Shown here piece by piece: positions 35,345 through 44,500 of a stretch of DNA of 64,000 nt. Both the position numbers and the translations under genes were made by a program. The notes below the pieces were generated by a model. The model made no database searches. It was given only the letters and a program-made list of their open reading frames with translations, and had not been told where the DNA came from. Source of the stretch: JAFNAG01 sp963824985. GTDB lineage: Bacteria; Acidobacteriota; UBA6911. How positions within the stretch are numbered: the first letter of the stretch is position 1; each line of letters begins with the position of its first letter. The DNA lies in NCBI GenBank assembly GCA_963824985.1, contig CAWGRQ010000008.1:1-64000 (forward strand). The letters run 5' to 3'.

Positions 35345-35559
35345 GACTCAATGCTAAATGAATACCCAGATGTTCATGCTGCGATAATACAGGACGCAGG
35401 CCACCGAGGAACTCCAACTGCAATTGTGAATTTTAGCAACTATTTGAAAAGGAGTAAAGCTCATTCGCTAATCTACGAAAATACTAGTTAGTCTCTGTCG
35501 CGAAACGACATTTTACTCTGGTGATACAGCCCCGGCGACGGATTGGAAAATCGACCCGG

Positions 35560-36492
35560 TCACGAATCCACGGCTCCTTCCAGAAACCGGACCCTGAGGC
35601 TCGATGTGTTGAGGCTGACCTTGGAGCCGAGTGGCAGAACCCAGTTGTCCGGACCATGACCTGATGGAAAACCTGCAATTACAGGGACTTCGAGTCGGCA
35701 TAGCAGGTCTTTGAGCGTCTCTTCCACAGAAACTCCGGATTTCCCTGGGTCACAATCACGAAATGTTCCCAGCAACACTCCGGCAACCCGGTCAAGCTTT
35801 TGCGCCAGCATGAGTTGAGTCAGCATGCGGTCGATCCGATAGGGAGCCTCGCCAAGGTCTTCAAGGAATAGGATCTTCCCGTCGGCATGCAGCTCATATG
35901 GGGTTCCGAGGCTGGCCGCGATTAGTGAAAGGCAGCCGCCGGTCAATTCCCCTTTTGCCGTTCCCGGGGACCATGCCTGAAGTTGCGGAAACGACAGCGA
36001 TGGCAGGTATGCGGGATCGGTCCAAAGGGCGAAAAGGTGCCGCTCCTGTTCCGGGGAAATGTTCCCCAAAGCCGGGGATGCGGCCATTGGCCCATGAAAC
36101 GTGACCCATCCGAAACGCCTGCGGAAGAACATGTGAAGTGTCGTCAGATCGCTGAAGCCCATGAAGACTTTACAATACGACCTCAGACGTCCTTGATCGA
36201 GCAGGTGAATGATCCTGGAACACCCGTACCCACCCCGCAGGGCAACCACTCCCATGATTTCTGGATCTTCAAATGCTCGAACGAGTTCCGCCGCACGCTC
36301 TTCGTCGCTTCCTGCCAGATAGCCGATGGCCTGGAAGATTCTCTCGTCAAACTCGACCCGGAAACCCATCCGCTCCAACGCCGCCACGCCCTTGCGCAGG
36401 TCGAGCGGGTCTTCGATGGGGCCTGCGGGCGCGACGACGGCGATTCTGTCGCCGGGTTTCAGTGCTTTGGGACGAACAATCGGAATATCCAT
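35560..36492 (-). CDS. LD-carboxypeptidase (S66 family)
   Basis: A 310-residue enzyme without an obvious signal peptide. The S66 triad is visible: nucleophile S114 in MGFSDLTTL, E211 in LFLEDLGE and H279 in GFPSGHG. The N-terminal APAGPI and RGGYGCSRII segments are also typical. It removes the terminal D-Ala from tetrapeptide stems of recycled peptidoglycan in the cytoplasm. It is divergent from spmAB with only ~90 bp between, so the two units share a promoter region. Confidence 0.93.
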   Translation of the reverse strand: MDIPIVRPKALKPGDRIAVVAPAGPIEDPLDLRKGVAALERMGFRVEFDERIFQAIGYLAGSDEERAAELVRAFEDPEIMGVVALRGGYGCSRIIHLLDQGRLRSYCKVFMGFSDLTTLHMFFRRRFGWVTFHGPMAASPALGNISPEQERHLFALWTDPAYLPSLSFPQLQAWSPGTAKGELTGGCLSLIAASLGTPYELHADGKILFLEDLGEAPYRIDRMLTQLMLAQKLDRVAGVLLGTFRDCDPGKSGVSVEETLKDLLCRLEVPVIAGFPSGHGPDNWVLPLGSKVSLNTSSLRVRFLEGAVDS

Positions 36493-36582
36493 CTGGCTGG
36501 AACTATTCTATGATACCGGACGACATTCAATTCCATTATGCCCCCGCCCTGCGGGAGGCTCACGAACTGTTGAGGGTTGCGC

Positions 36583-37200
36583 ATGCTCAACTACATTTGG
36601 CTTGGCTTGGTTATTCTTGCCGTTGTCCTCGGGGGAATCAACGGCAAAATCGAAAACGTCACCCGTGCGGCGATCGATTCCGCCGGCAATTCCGTGACGA
36701 TAGCGATCGGATTGATCGGGGTCATGGCTCTATGGCTCGGCATTATGAAGATCGCGGAAGACTCCGGCTTGATGTCCCTTCTGGCCCGGGCTATCAGCCC
36801 GGTAATGCGCCGGATCTTTCCCGAAGTGCCTCCAGACCATCCTGCCATGGGGAGCATGATGATGAACATCGCGGCCAACATGTTAGGGCTCAGCAATGCG
36901 GCGACCCCGCTCGGGCTGAAGGCCATGGAAGACCTGGAGAAGCTCAACCGCCGCCCGGGTGTGGCCACTAATTCCATGTGCATGTTTCTGGCGGTGAATA
37001 CGGCCGGTGTTCAGCTGATTCCCGCGACGATGATCGGCCTGATGGCTTCGGCCGGATCGACGGACCCCACGGCGATCATCGGCACTACCCTTGCCGCCAC
37101 GGCGATCTCGCTCGTAGCGGGTGTGCTGGCCGCCAAGCTCCTGCAAGGTCTCCGGCTCTTTTCCATTTCCCGAGCCACAGGGGAAGAGGAGGAACTATGA
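36583..37200 (+). CDS. spmA: Nucleoside-recognition-domain membrane protein SpmA
   Basis: A 205-residue membrane protein with four to five helices. The family segment NIAANMLGLSNAATPLGLKAM and FLAVNTAGVQLIPAT (Gate/nucleoside-recognition domain) mark it as SpmA. In Bacillus SpmA and SpmB are needed for spore core dehydration; in non-sporulating bacteria their role is unclear. I take the ATG at 36583, which has GAGGG upstream; a TTG at 36577 is in frame. The stop overlaps the spmB start (ATGA). Confidence 0.92.
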   Translation: MLNYIWLGLVILAVVLGGINGKIENVTRAAIDSAGNSVTIAIGLIGVMALWLGIMKIAEDSGLMSLLARAISPVMRRIFPEVPPDHPAMGSMMMNIAANMLGLSNAATPLGLKAMEDLEKLNRRPGVATNSMCMFLAVNTAGVQLIPATMIGLMASAGSTDPTAIIGTTLAATAISLVAGVLAAKLLQGLRLFSISRATGEEEEL

Positions 37201-37733
37201 TTGCGCGCCTGGTGTCGGCAATTTCCATATGGGCCATCCCCGCATTTCTCGTTCTCATTCCGGTTTATGGCGCCATCCGTCGGGTCAAGGTCTACGAGAG
37301 CTTCGTGGAAGGGGCAAAAGAGGGTTTCCATGTGGGCGTGCGCATCATCCCCTATCTGGTCGCCATTCTGGTGGCGGTGGGGATGCTGCGTGCGTCGGGT
37401 GCGATCGACCTGCTCGCGCTGGGCCTTGATCCCCTGTTGCGCCGGATCGGCCTTCCCGCTGAAATCCTGCCGCTGGCGATCATGCGGCCTTTGTCCGGGA
37501 GCGGTTCGCTGGGAATGGTTACCGAGCTGATCAAGACGCATGGACCGGATTCTCTGATTGCCCGGTTGGCGGCGACGGCCTATGGCAGCACCGAGACGAC
37601 GTTTTACGTGCTTGCGGTCTATTTTGGTGCCGTCGGCATCAGGAAGGCTCGCCATGCAGTTTTGGTCGGCCTGTTCGCCGATATTGTCAGTCTGGTTGCG
37701 GCTGTCTTTGTCTGCAGGCTCGTGTTCTCCTGA
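37197..37733 (+). CDS. spmB: Nucleoside-recognition-domain membrane protein SpmB
   Basis: A 178-residue membrane protein. VRIIPYLVAILVAVGMLRAS, RPLSGSGSLGM and AATAYGSTETTFYVLAVYFG are signature segments of SpmB. Its ATG overlaps the spmA stop by one base pair pattern ATGA and is preceded by GAGGAGG, so the two are translationally coupled. SpmA and SpmB are presumed to form one membrane complex of unknown substrate. Confidence 0.92.
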   Translation: MIARLVSAISIWAIPAFLVLIPVYGAIRRVKVYESFVEGAKEGFHVGVRIIPYLVAILVAVGMLRASGAIDLLALGLDPLLRRIGLPAEILPLAIMRPLSGSGSLGMVTELIKTHGPDSLIARLAATAYGSTETTFYVLAVYFGAVGIRKARHAVLVGLFADIVSLVAAVFVCRLVFS

Positions 37734-37903
37734 CCGGGATCCGATTCGTAGCCCGAGTCTAAGTATCCCGATGCTTTTACGTCCAGATCTGTGACGAGGA
37801 TTTGGGATTTCGAGGCACTAGATAATTCAAGGACGTCCCCGAACCAAAACCGGTATCCGATCAATCCAGACGACGCCCTAATTCCTGAAAGGAAGCAGCG
37901 ATC

Positions 37904-39268
37904 ATGAATTACCTACGCTCCAATCGCCAGAGTTTCGGCAAGGTCATTCTGGCTGTGCTGTTGATGTTGGCGCTCCAGCATGGAGTGGCCAGCGCCCAGT
38001 CTCCCACCCCCGTGATCACCGGCCTGCTTCCCGCTTCCGTGAGAGCCGGGGCGGCGGGATTCACCCTGAATGTTCTGGGGAGCCAGTTCGTGACGGGCGC
38101 CGTTGTTCAGTGGAACGGTAGTAGCCGCCTTACCAGCTTTTTCAGTGCGCAGACTCTCGAAGCGACCGTCACGGCAGAGGATGTTCAGACGGCCGGGACG
38201 GTCCAGATTACGGTGGTCAATCCTGGAAACGTAGTTTCCAATGCGTTTGCGTTTACGATCACTACCGCCAACGCGGTGCCGGTCCTCACTGCCATCAGCC
38301 CCTTGAGCCAGCTGACCGGCGGGCCTGGATTCACCTTGCATGCTTACGGTCAGAACTTCACGACCCAATCCGTGGTGCGCTGGAACGGGGCGAACCGGGC
38401 GACCACATTCATCGACAGCGGCACCCTGACGGCGGAGATTCCAGGTACTGATATCGAAGAGCCGGGGACCGCGAGCATAACGGTCATCGACAACGCTCCC
38501 GGCGGTGGTGTTTCCGGCGCGATCATCTTCACAATCACCGAGTTTTCCCAGAAATATTTTCCCCAGGTGGCCGTTGACGGTGGCTATACGACGATCTTCA
38601 CCCTCATTAACACCGGCACGACGAGCGACAGCGGGTTTCTGGTTCTGACCGACCAGTCAGGCAACCCGCTGACGGTGACCTGCACCCGGACCTCGCAGCC
38701 TCCGGTGACCGGATCGAACTTCCCGATCGAGGTGCCCGCGGGCGGAATCGACATCCTGACCGTGACCGCGTTGGGGACCGGGACCCCGGTCCCCAAAGTC
38801 GGCTGGGCGCGGCTCGATTCGAGCAACGGCCTGCTGACCGGTGTGGCCACCTTCCAGACCAAACAGGGAACCATCCTGACGTCGATTGCCGGCGTGCTTC
38901 CGGCGCCGCTGACCGCCGAAGGCACGATTCCTGTCGACAACGACGGCGGCGTCGGACGGCGCACCGGGTTTGCCATCGCCAATCCCGGTGCGAACGCCAT
39001 CCATTTTCAAATTCGCGTGTTCGACCGCAACGGTGAAATGTCCGGCACCACGATCTCCCTGTCGCTCGGACCCCACCAGCATATGGCTCGTTTCCTGGAC
39101 GAATTCTCGAACCAGTATGTGACCTTCAACGGGTCCATGATGATTGTCGGCGACGGCATCGGGGATCAGTTCGCCTCGATCGCCTTGCTGATCAATCAGG
39201 GGCCGACAGGTCAAGGACTCATGTCGGTGATCCCGGTTATTCCGGGCATCATAATGACGCTCCCATAA
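37904..39268 (+). CDS. Exported IPT/TIG-domain surface protein
   Basis: A 454-residue protein with a signal peptide (VILAVLLMLALQHGVASAQ). Two IPT/TIG immunoglobulin-like domains follow (~36-120 and ~123-212). They share the pattern GFTLNVLGSQFVTGAVVQWN and GFTLHAYGQNFTTQSVVRWN, then a strand ending NAFAFTIT or GAIIFTIT. Residues ~215-454 form another beta-rich domain (FPQVAVDGGYTTIFTLINTG, FAIANPGANAIHFQIRVFD) of a type frequent in acidobacterial surface proteins. No anchor or sorting signal is visible. Probably an exported structural or adhesion protein; ligand unknown. Confidence 0.85.
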   Translation: MNYLRSNRQSFGKVILAVLLMLALQHGVASAQSPTPVITGLLPASVRAGAAGFTLNVLGSQFVTGAVVQWNGSSRLTSFFSAQTLEATVTAEDVQTAGTVQITVVNPGNVVSNAFAFTITTANAVPVLTAISPLSQLTGGPGFTLHAYGQNFTTQSVVRWNGANRATTFIDSGTLTAEIPGTDIEEPGTASITVIDNAPGGGVSGAIIFTITEFSQKYFPQVAVDGGYTTIFTLINTGTTSDSGFLVLTDQSGNPLTVTCTRTSQPPVTGSNFPIEVPAGGIDILTVTALGTGTPVPKVGWARLDSSNGLLTGVATFQTKQGTILTSIAGVLPAPLTAEGTIPVDNDGGVGRRTGFAIANPGANAIHFQIRVFDRNGEMSGTTISLSLGPHQHMARFLDEFSNQYVTFNGSMMIVGDGIGDQFASIALLINQGPTGQGLMSVIPVIPGIIMTLP

Positions 39269-39765
39269 CCCGCTTCATGCAGGAAGAATGGATCGCGAGC
39301 TATGTCAGGACACGGATGAATGCGGATCGACTCCGCGTTCCCCGGTGCCCTGAAAATTGGTTTTCCTGCGCGAATTCCCGAACTGCGCAGTCCGGTTGTT
39401 TCTGAGCGCATTCCGGGCTGATTGCTGTATAATGCCCACACAACCGCGCGTTTGGGGAGCTCGATGCGCGTCCGGTTCCGGAATTGGGGGGGCATGCGCA
39501 TGTCTCCGCCGTTCCCCGCCGGGGGTGGCCGCCCAGACCTGTTTCCGGCGTATCAATCATCGCCGCGTACTGCAGTCCCCAGATCCTGGCGGTCTTGTAG
39601 GTCGTTGAGGTTCCAAAGGCATTCTGATTGCCGGCATCCAACGTTGAATCGCAGCAAATGTGGGAGACCACTGGCAGCTCTGCGTTTCTGATGATAGGAT
39701 GTTGCTCTCCAAAACCGGAACGGATAAGCACAGAGACTTTTTGAGGCGTGGGAGGGGTGACGATA
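39269..39765. other. Intergenic region with partial dispersed repeat
   Basis: These ~500 bases carry no convincing gene. A 187-residue minus-strand frame overlaps the pyrophosphatase start and shows no family motif. At 39308-39325 lies an 18-mer that differs by one base from the reverse complement of the hairpin arm at 20146-20163. The GGGAGGGG before the ATG at 39766 serves as ribosome site. Confidence 0.45.
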
Positions 39766-42264
39766 ATGCGGATTTTGCCATGCAGGGCGCCGAGACGGAT
39801 GGGCAGATCCAGGATAGGCCGCACCGCTCTGCTGGTGGCGGCGATTTCCCTTATGTTGAGCATTGCCTGCCCGCTGGTCCTGGCGCAGGGTCCGCCTCTG
39901 GACCAGGCGGCAATCGCTCCTCATGAAGGTGGGGAAGCCAGCCTCAAGCTGCCCGATCTGAGCCAGGTCAGTTTCAGCAACATTAATGGCCGAACCCTGC
40001 TGAAGGGCGGTCTGTTGATGTGCCTGCTTGGACTGGGTTTCGGACTGGTGATCTTCAGGCACCTTAAAAACCTACCCGTCCATGCCGCCATGCGGGAGAT
40101 TTCGGAACTGATCTACGAAACCTGTAAAACCTATCTGATTACGCAGGGGAAGTTCATTCTGATTCTGGAAGCGTTCATCGGCATCATCATGGTCCTGTAT
40201 TTCGGCTTTCTCCAGCACTTCGGGGCGATGAAGGTGGTGATTATCGTCATCTTCAGCCTGATCGGGATCGGAGGGAGTTACGGTGTGGCGTGGTTCGGCA
40301 TCCGCATCAACACATTCGCCAACTCGCGTACCTCCTTTGCGAGCCTTCAAGGTCAACCCTTCCCCCTGTTTGCGATCCCTCTGAAGGCCGGAATGAGCAT
40401 CGGGATGCTGCTGATCAGCGTCGAGCTTTTCATGATGCTCTGCATCCTGCTTTTCATCCCCGGTGATTATGCCGGGCCCTGCTTTATCGGTTTTGCCATT
40501 GGCGAGTCGCTCGGCGCGGCCGCGCTGCGCATTGCCGGGGGCATTTTTACCAAAATTGCGGATATCGGCTCTGACTTGATGAAGATCGTCTTCAACATCA
40601 AGGAAGACGATGCCCGCAATCCGGGCGTGATCGCCGATTGCACCGGCGACAACGCGGGCGACTCAGTCGGTCCGACGGCGGATGGTTTCGAGACCTATGG
40701 GGTTACCGGGGTTGCCTTGATTACGTTCATCCTCCTCGCGGTGCCCGAACAGGTAATCCAGGTCAAGCTGCTGGTGTGGATATTTGTCATGCGCATCATG
40801 ATGATCGTGGCCAGTGGCCTGTCCTACCTCCTGAACCAGGCACTTGCCCGGCGCCGGTACAGCCATGCCGCGACCATGAATTTCGAGGCGCCGTTGACCT
40901 CTCTGGTCTGGCTGACTTCCGTGGTTTCGGTGGTGTTGACCTATCTGGTTTCCTTCAACCTGATCGCAGATCTGGGAGATGGCAGTCTCTGGTGGAAGCT
41001 ATCGACCATCATTTCGTGCGGCACGCTGGCCGGGGCTATCATTCCCGAGCTGGTCAAGGTCTTCACCTCGACGAAATCGGCCCATGTCCGTGAGATTGTG
41101 GCCTCGGCCCGCGAGGGAGGGGCATCGCTGTGTGTGCTCTCCGGATTTGTGGCCGGGAACTTCAGCGCCTATTGGCTGGGTCTTGTCATCGTGGCCCTGA
41201 TGGGCATTGCGGACCTCATCAGCACCCTGGGCCTGAGCTCGCTCATGAGCGCGGCGCCGGTATTCGCATTCGGCCTGGTGGCCTTTGGCTTTCTCGGCAT
41301 GGGTCCGGTTACCATTGCCGTCGATTCCTATGGTCCGGTTACCGATAACGCCCAGTCGGTTTTCGAGCTTTCCTTGATCGAAACCATCCCCGGAATCCGG
41401 GAGCAGCTCAAAAGAGACTACAACTTCGACGTTGACTTCGAATCCGCAAAACGGCTGCTTGAGGAGAATGATGGCGCGGGAAATACCTTCAAGGCTACCG
41501 CTAAGCCCGTGCTGATCGGCACCGCAGTCGTGGGCGCCACAACCATGATCTTTTCCACCATTATTCTTCTCACCGACGGTCTCAGCAAAAATCTGGAGAA
41601 ACTGTCGATGCTGCACCCACCCTTCCTGCTTGGCCTGATCGTCGGCGGAGCGATGATTTACTGGTTTACCGGAGCATCAACCCAGGCCGTTACTACCGGC
41701 GCGTACCGCGCCGTCGAATTCATCAAGGCCAACATTCGGCTGGAGGGGGTCGAAAAGGCTTCTGTGGCCGACAGTAAGAAAGTGGTGGAGATTTGTACCC
41801 AGTACGCCCAGCGCGGGATGTTCAACATCTTCCTCACCGTGTTTTTTGCCACGCTGGCCTTCGCTTTCCTGGAGCCTTTTTTCTTCATCGGCTACCTGAT
41901 CTCGATTGCTCTGTTCGGTCTGTTCCAGGCGATTTTCATGGCCAACGCGGGAGGCGCCTGGGACAACGCGAAGAAGATCGTCGAGGTGAACCTCGGCGAG
42001 AAGGGGACGGCGTTGCATGCCGCCACGGTAGTGGGCGATACGGTCGGCGACCCCTTCAAGGACACATCTTCGGTGGCGATGAATCCCGTAATCAAGTTCA
42101 CAACTCTGTTCGGCCTGCTGGCGGTGGAATTGGCGGTTGACATGATGACCGGTGTCAGTCCGCAGTTCACGCGGCTTCTGGCGGGCTTGTTCCTCGCAAT
42201 TTCGATGGTGTTTGTATATCGGTCGTTTTACTGCATGCGCATTCGCTCCGGAGCTGCCCGATAG
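39766..42264 (+). CDS. Membrane-bound pyrophosphatase, divergent proton pump type
   Basis: An 832-residue, ~16-helix protein with an extra N-terminal signal-like helix. Family motifs: RIAGGIFTKIADIGSD, VIADCTGDNAGDS (three Asp of the substrate site), SYGPVTDNAQSVFEL and VVGDTVGDPFKDTSS. The canonical DVGADLVGKVE reads DIGSDLMKIVF (266-276), so the usual Lys and Glu are replaced. The usual DNAGG is DNAQS. GNTFKA has Lys at 576, where Lys (not Ala) marks K+-independent enzymes. These pumps couple pyrophosphate hydrolysis to H+ or Na+ export. I chose ATG 39766 over an upstream GTG (39748) because of GGGAGGGG. Confidence 0.92.
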   Translation: MRILPCRAPRRMGRSRIGRTALLVAAISLMLSIACPLVLAQGPPLDQAAIAPHEGGEASLKLPDLSQVSFSNINGRTLLKGGLLMCLLGLGFGLVIFRHLKNLPVHAAMREISELIYETCKTYLITQGKFILILEAFIGIIMVLYFGFLQHFGAMKVVIIVIFSLIGIGGSYGVAWFGIRINTFANSRTSFASLQGQPFPLFAIPLKAGMSIGMLLISVELFMMLCILLFIPGDYAGPCFIGFAIGESLGAAALRIAGGIFTKIADIGSDLMKIVFNIKEDDARNPGVIADCTGDNAGDSVGPTADGFETYGVTGVALITFILLAVPEQVIQVKLLVWIFVMRIMMIVASGLSYLLNQALARRRYSHAATMNFEAPLTSLVWLTSVVSVVLTYLVSFNLIADLGDGSLWWKLSTIISCGTLAGAIIPELVKVFTSTKSAHVREIVASAREGGASLCVLSGFVAGNFSAYWLGLVIVALMGIADLISTLGLSSLMSAAPVFAFGLVAFGFLGMGPVTIAVDSYGPVTDNAQSVFELSLIETIPGIREQLKRDYNFDVDFESAKRLLEENDGAGNTFKATAKPVLIGTAVVGATTMIFSTIILLTDGLSKNLEKLSMLHPPFLLGLIVGGAMIYWFTGASTQAVTTGAYRAVEFIKANIRLEGVEKASVADSKKVVEICTQYAQRGMFNIFLTVFFATLAFAFLEPFFFIGYLISIALFGLFQAIFMANAGGAWDNAKKIVEVNLGEKGTALHAATVVGDTVGDPFKDTSSVAMNPVIKFTTLFGLLAVELAVDMMTGVSPQFTRLLAGLFLAISMVFVYRSFYCMRIRSGAAR

Positions 42265-42399
42265 TCGAGCCCTGGCGTCCATGACGAAGGGGTGTGCGGG
42301 CGGTTTCCCGGGGGAGGTTCGGCCCGGAAATTCGGGCCTGTGGAGGCGTCTGAAGTCCAAGCTGTCCAGTTAACCCAACCCGTATTGGAGGATCCTGCG

Positions 42400-42834
42400 A
42401 TGTTTAAAGAATTCAAGGAATTTGCGATGAAGGGGAATGTTCTCGACATGGCGGTCGGCATCATTATGGGGGTGGCTTTCGGCAAGATCATCACCTCGCT
42501 GGTGAATGATGTGATCATGCCCCCCATCGGCAAGCTGCTCGGCAACGTCGATTTTTCGAGTCTGTTCGTCAATCTCGGTGCCGTGGATTACAAAACGATC
42601 GCCGAGGCCAAGACGGCGGGCGCCGCCACAATTAATTACGGGATTTTTCTCAATACCATCCTCGATTTTCTCATCGTGGCCTTCGTAATTTTCCTGATGG
42701 TCCGCCAGGTCAACAGACTCAAAAAAGCGCCGGAGGCGGCTCCGGCATCTACCAAGGATTGCGGGTTTTGTTTCCAGGCCATCCCGATCAAGGCAACCCG
42801 CTGCCCGCACTGCACTTCTGACCTGAAGGCCTGA
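42400..42834 (+). CDS. mscL: Large-conductance mechanosensitive channel with zinc-ribbon tail
   Basis: A 144-residue channel protein. MFKEFKEFAMKGNVLDMAVG and IMGVAFGKIITSLVNDVIMPPIG are the N-terminal helix and pore-lining TM1, and TM2 is FLNTILDFLIVAFVIFLMV. It opens under membrane tension to release solutes. The C-terminal part carries two CxxC pairs (C121/C124, C135/C138) that can form a zinc ribbon, absent from E. coli MscL. The ATG at 42400 follows GGAGG. An in-frame extension to 42292 has no coding character. Confidence 0.94.
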   Translation: MFKEFKEFAMKGNVLDMAVGIIMGVAFGKIITSLVNDVIMPPIGKLLGNVDFSSLFVNLGAVDYKTIAEAKTAGAATINYGIFLNTILDFLIVAFVIFLMVRQVNRLKKAPEAAPASTKDCGFCFQAIPIKATRCPHCTSDLKA

Positions 42835-43256
42835 CGCCAATCTACGCCGCCGGCCTGTCCAGGACTGAGCCGGCGGACGGGTTGCGCGAAAATCCGGCCT
42901 GATCGGCATAAGCAGTCCGTGAGGTTCGATTCCGGATGAGAAATCCCGGACGGCTGTTCACCAGGCTGTATTTACACACATTTAACTCCGCTTATGATCC
43001 GAAACCTGTAACCTTTGAGGCCTGATTACGTATAACCTACGGGGTTGTCCGTTTAGATCGGATCGTTTCCGGTGGTATGGGACCGACGATTTTTATCGGC
43101 AAGCGCTTGATACTTTCCGATAGCATTGGCATCCTATTAAGTAGGCAGTTGCCTTTGACGGACTCTGGGGAGCGGGTCAGCCGCGGGCAGGTCATCCGGA
43201 AGGGCGCCGGGATACACTGGGTTACGGCGCCGTGAAGGCCAGGAGGAGCAGCGTAG
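42835..43256. other. Intergenic region upstream of TonB-like gene
   Basis: These 422 bases hold no gene I can support. They are more AT-rich near 42970-43140, as expected for promoters. TTGATA (about 43107) may be part of a promoter but has no well-spaced -10 box. AGGAGGAG at about 43241 serves the next gene. Confidence 0.4.
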
Positions 43257-44447
43257 ATGACGTCAATGAGCCCGGACAGGATATCGCTTCTGAAAAGGTT
43301 GCGTAATTGGGTGTCCGGAGGAGCGCCTCCCCGACCGTCCCTTTTCCACTACGTGAATGACGAGCCGGAGCCCAGCATTCTTCCCGACCTGTGGAACATG
43401 CTGCGCCACCCAATCCGTTCTATTCGCGAGGATCGGGAAGCCCCGCGGACTCGCGCATCCCTGTTTCACTACATTGAGCAGCCGGGAGAGTCGGGCGGGC
43501 CGCTCGATTGGAAAGATCTCCTCAAGGATCTGTTCACCGGCTATCGTTTTGCCGTTTTCATTCCCTCCCTTTGGTCCGATCAGCGGGAGCTTAATGAAGA
43601 GAGAGCCGCGCTACGCACGCGGCGGATGGAGGCGGGGGTGGCCTCCCTGATGATTCACATGATGATCGTCGGGGTCGCCATTTACATGGTGTACAAAGCC
43701 GAGGCCGAACCGCCTCCGACGGCGGATCCGGTCGTCTTCATCAGTTCCCCAATGAATCTTCCTTTCGAGGGGGATGGCCGTGAAGGGGGTGGAGGCGGTG
43801 GCGGCGGTAAACGGGAGAAGGAACCGCCATCCGGAGGGCGAATGCCGGACACCGCGCGGGTTCAATTCATGCCTCCCGATCCCGGACAGCCGAAACCGCT
43901 GGTTCCGACTGAGAATCCTCTGGATATGAAGGCAAGTGTGCAGATGCCGATCGATTTTCCGACCAATTCAGCCCTGCCGATCGGCGATATTACTGCCCCG
44001 CCCAGCGACCGCCCATCTTCCGGGCCGGGTTCCGGGGGCGGGATCGGTACCGGCACTGGAACGGGCGCAGGTCCGGGAACCGGACCCGGCGTGGGTCCGG
44101 GGAGCGGCGGCGGTTTTGGCGGCGGATCGGGAGGTGGCATCGGCTCCGGTATCGGCCCCTATGTGTCGGGTAACGGGGTGGCTGAGCCCATTGCCATTGA
44201 ACAGCCCAAGCCTCCTTACACGGAAGACGCCCGGAAGAACCGCACCGAGGGGATCGTTCTGCTTCAGGTGATCATCCGCGCCAACGGTAGAGTGGACGGG
44301 TTCAAGGTGATTAAAGGACTGGGTAACGGCCTGGATGAATCTGCGATCAACACCATTGCCACCAAATGGCGGTTCAAGCCGGCCACGTTTCGCGGCGTCC
44401 CGGTCGATTTTCAGGCGCAAATAGAAGTTACATTCCGGCTTTACTAA
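43257..44447 (+). CDS. TonB-family energy transducer with long cytoplasmic N-terminus
   Basis: A 396-residue protein. Residues 1-125 precede the single membrane helix (~127-147), unlike classical TonB where the helix is near residue 10-30. That cytoplasmic part contains a duplicated motif, RPSLFHYVNDEPEP (27-40) and RASLFHYIEQPGES (66-79). After the helix comes a Gly/Pro-rich periplasmic spacer (~170-310) and a C-terminal TonB domain (PPYTEDARKNRTEGIVLLQV, then AINTIATKWRFKPATFRG). It probably powers outer-membrane receptors with ExbB/ExbD. exbD follows at once; exbB is not in the window. Confidence 0.88.
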   Translation: MTSMSPDRISLLKRLRNWVSGGAPPRPSLFHYVNDEPEPSILPDLWNMLRHPIRSIREDREAPRTRASLFHYIEQPGESGGPLDWKDLLKDLFTGYRFAVFIPSLWSDQRELNEERAALRTRRMEAGVASLMIHMMIVGVAIYMVYKAEAEPPPTADPVVFISSPMNLPFEGDGREGGGGGGGGKREKEPPSGGRMPDTARVQFMPPDPGQPKPLVPTENPLDMKASVQMPIDFPTNSALPIGDITAPPSDRPSSGPGSGGGIGTGTGTGAGPGTGPGVGPGSGGGFGGGSGGGIGSGIGPYVSGNGVAEPIAIEQPKPPYTEDARKNRTEGIVLLQVIIRANGRVDGFKVIKGLGNGLDESAINTIATKWRFKPATFRGVPVDFQAQIEVTFRLY

Positions 44448-44500
44448 AGAGGCCCCTCGCGGCGCGGCGAAGTCCGTGCCTCTTCGGGGAGACGAACCAT

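Noticed and set aside
39300..39863. 187-codon minus-strand frame before the pyrophosphatase gene
   Set aside because: It overlaps the start of that gene, is rich in Cys, Arg and Pro, and shows no recognisable domain.
42920..42950. GGTTCGATTCC resembles a tRNA T-loop
   Set aside because: The flanking bases do not pair as a T-stem and no acceptor, D or anticodon arm can be drawn.
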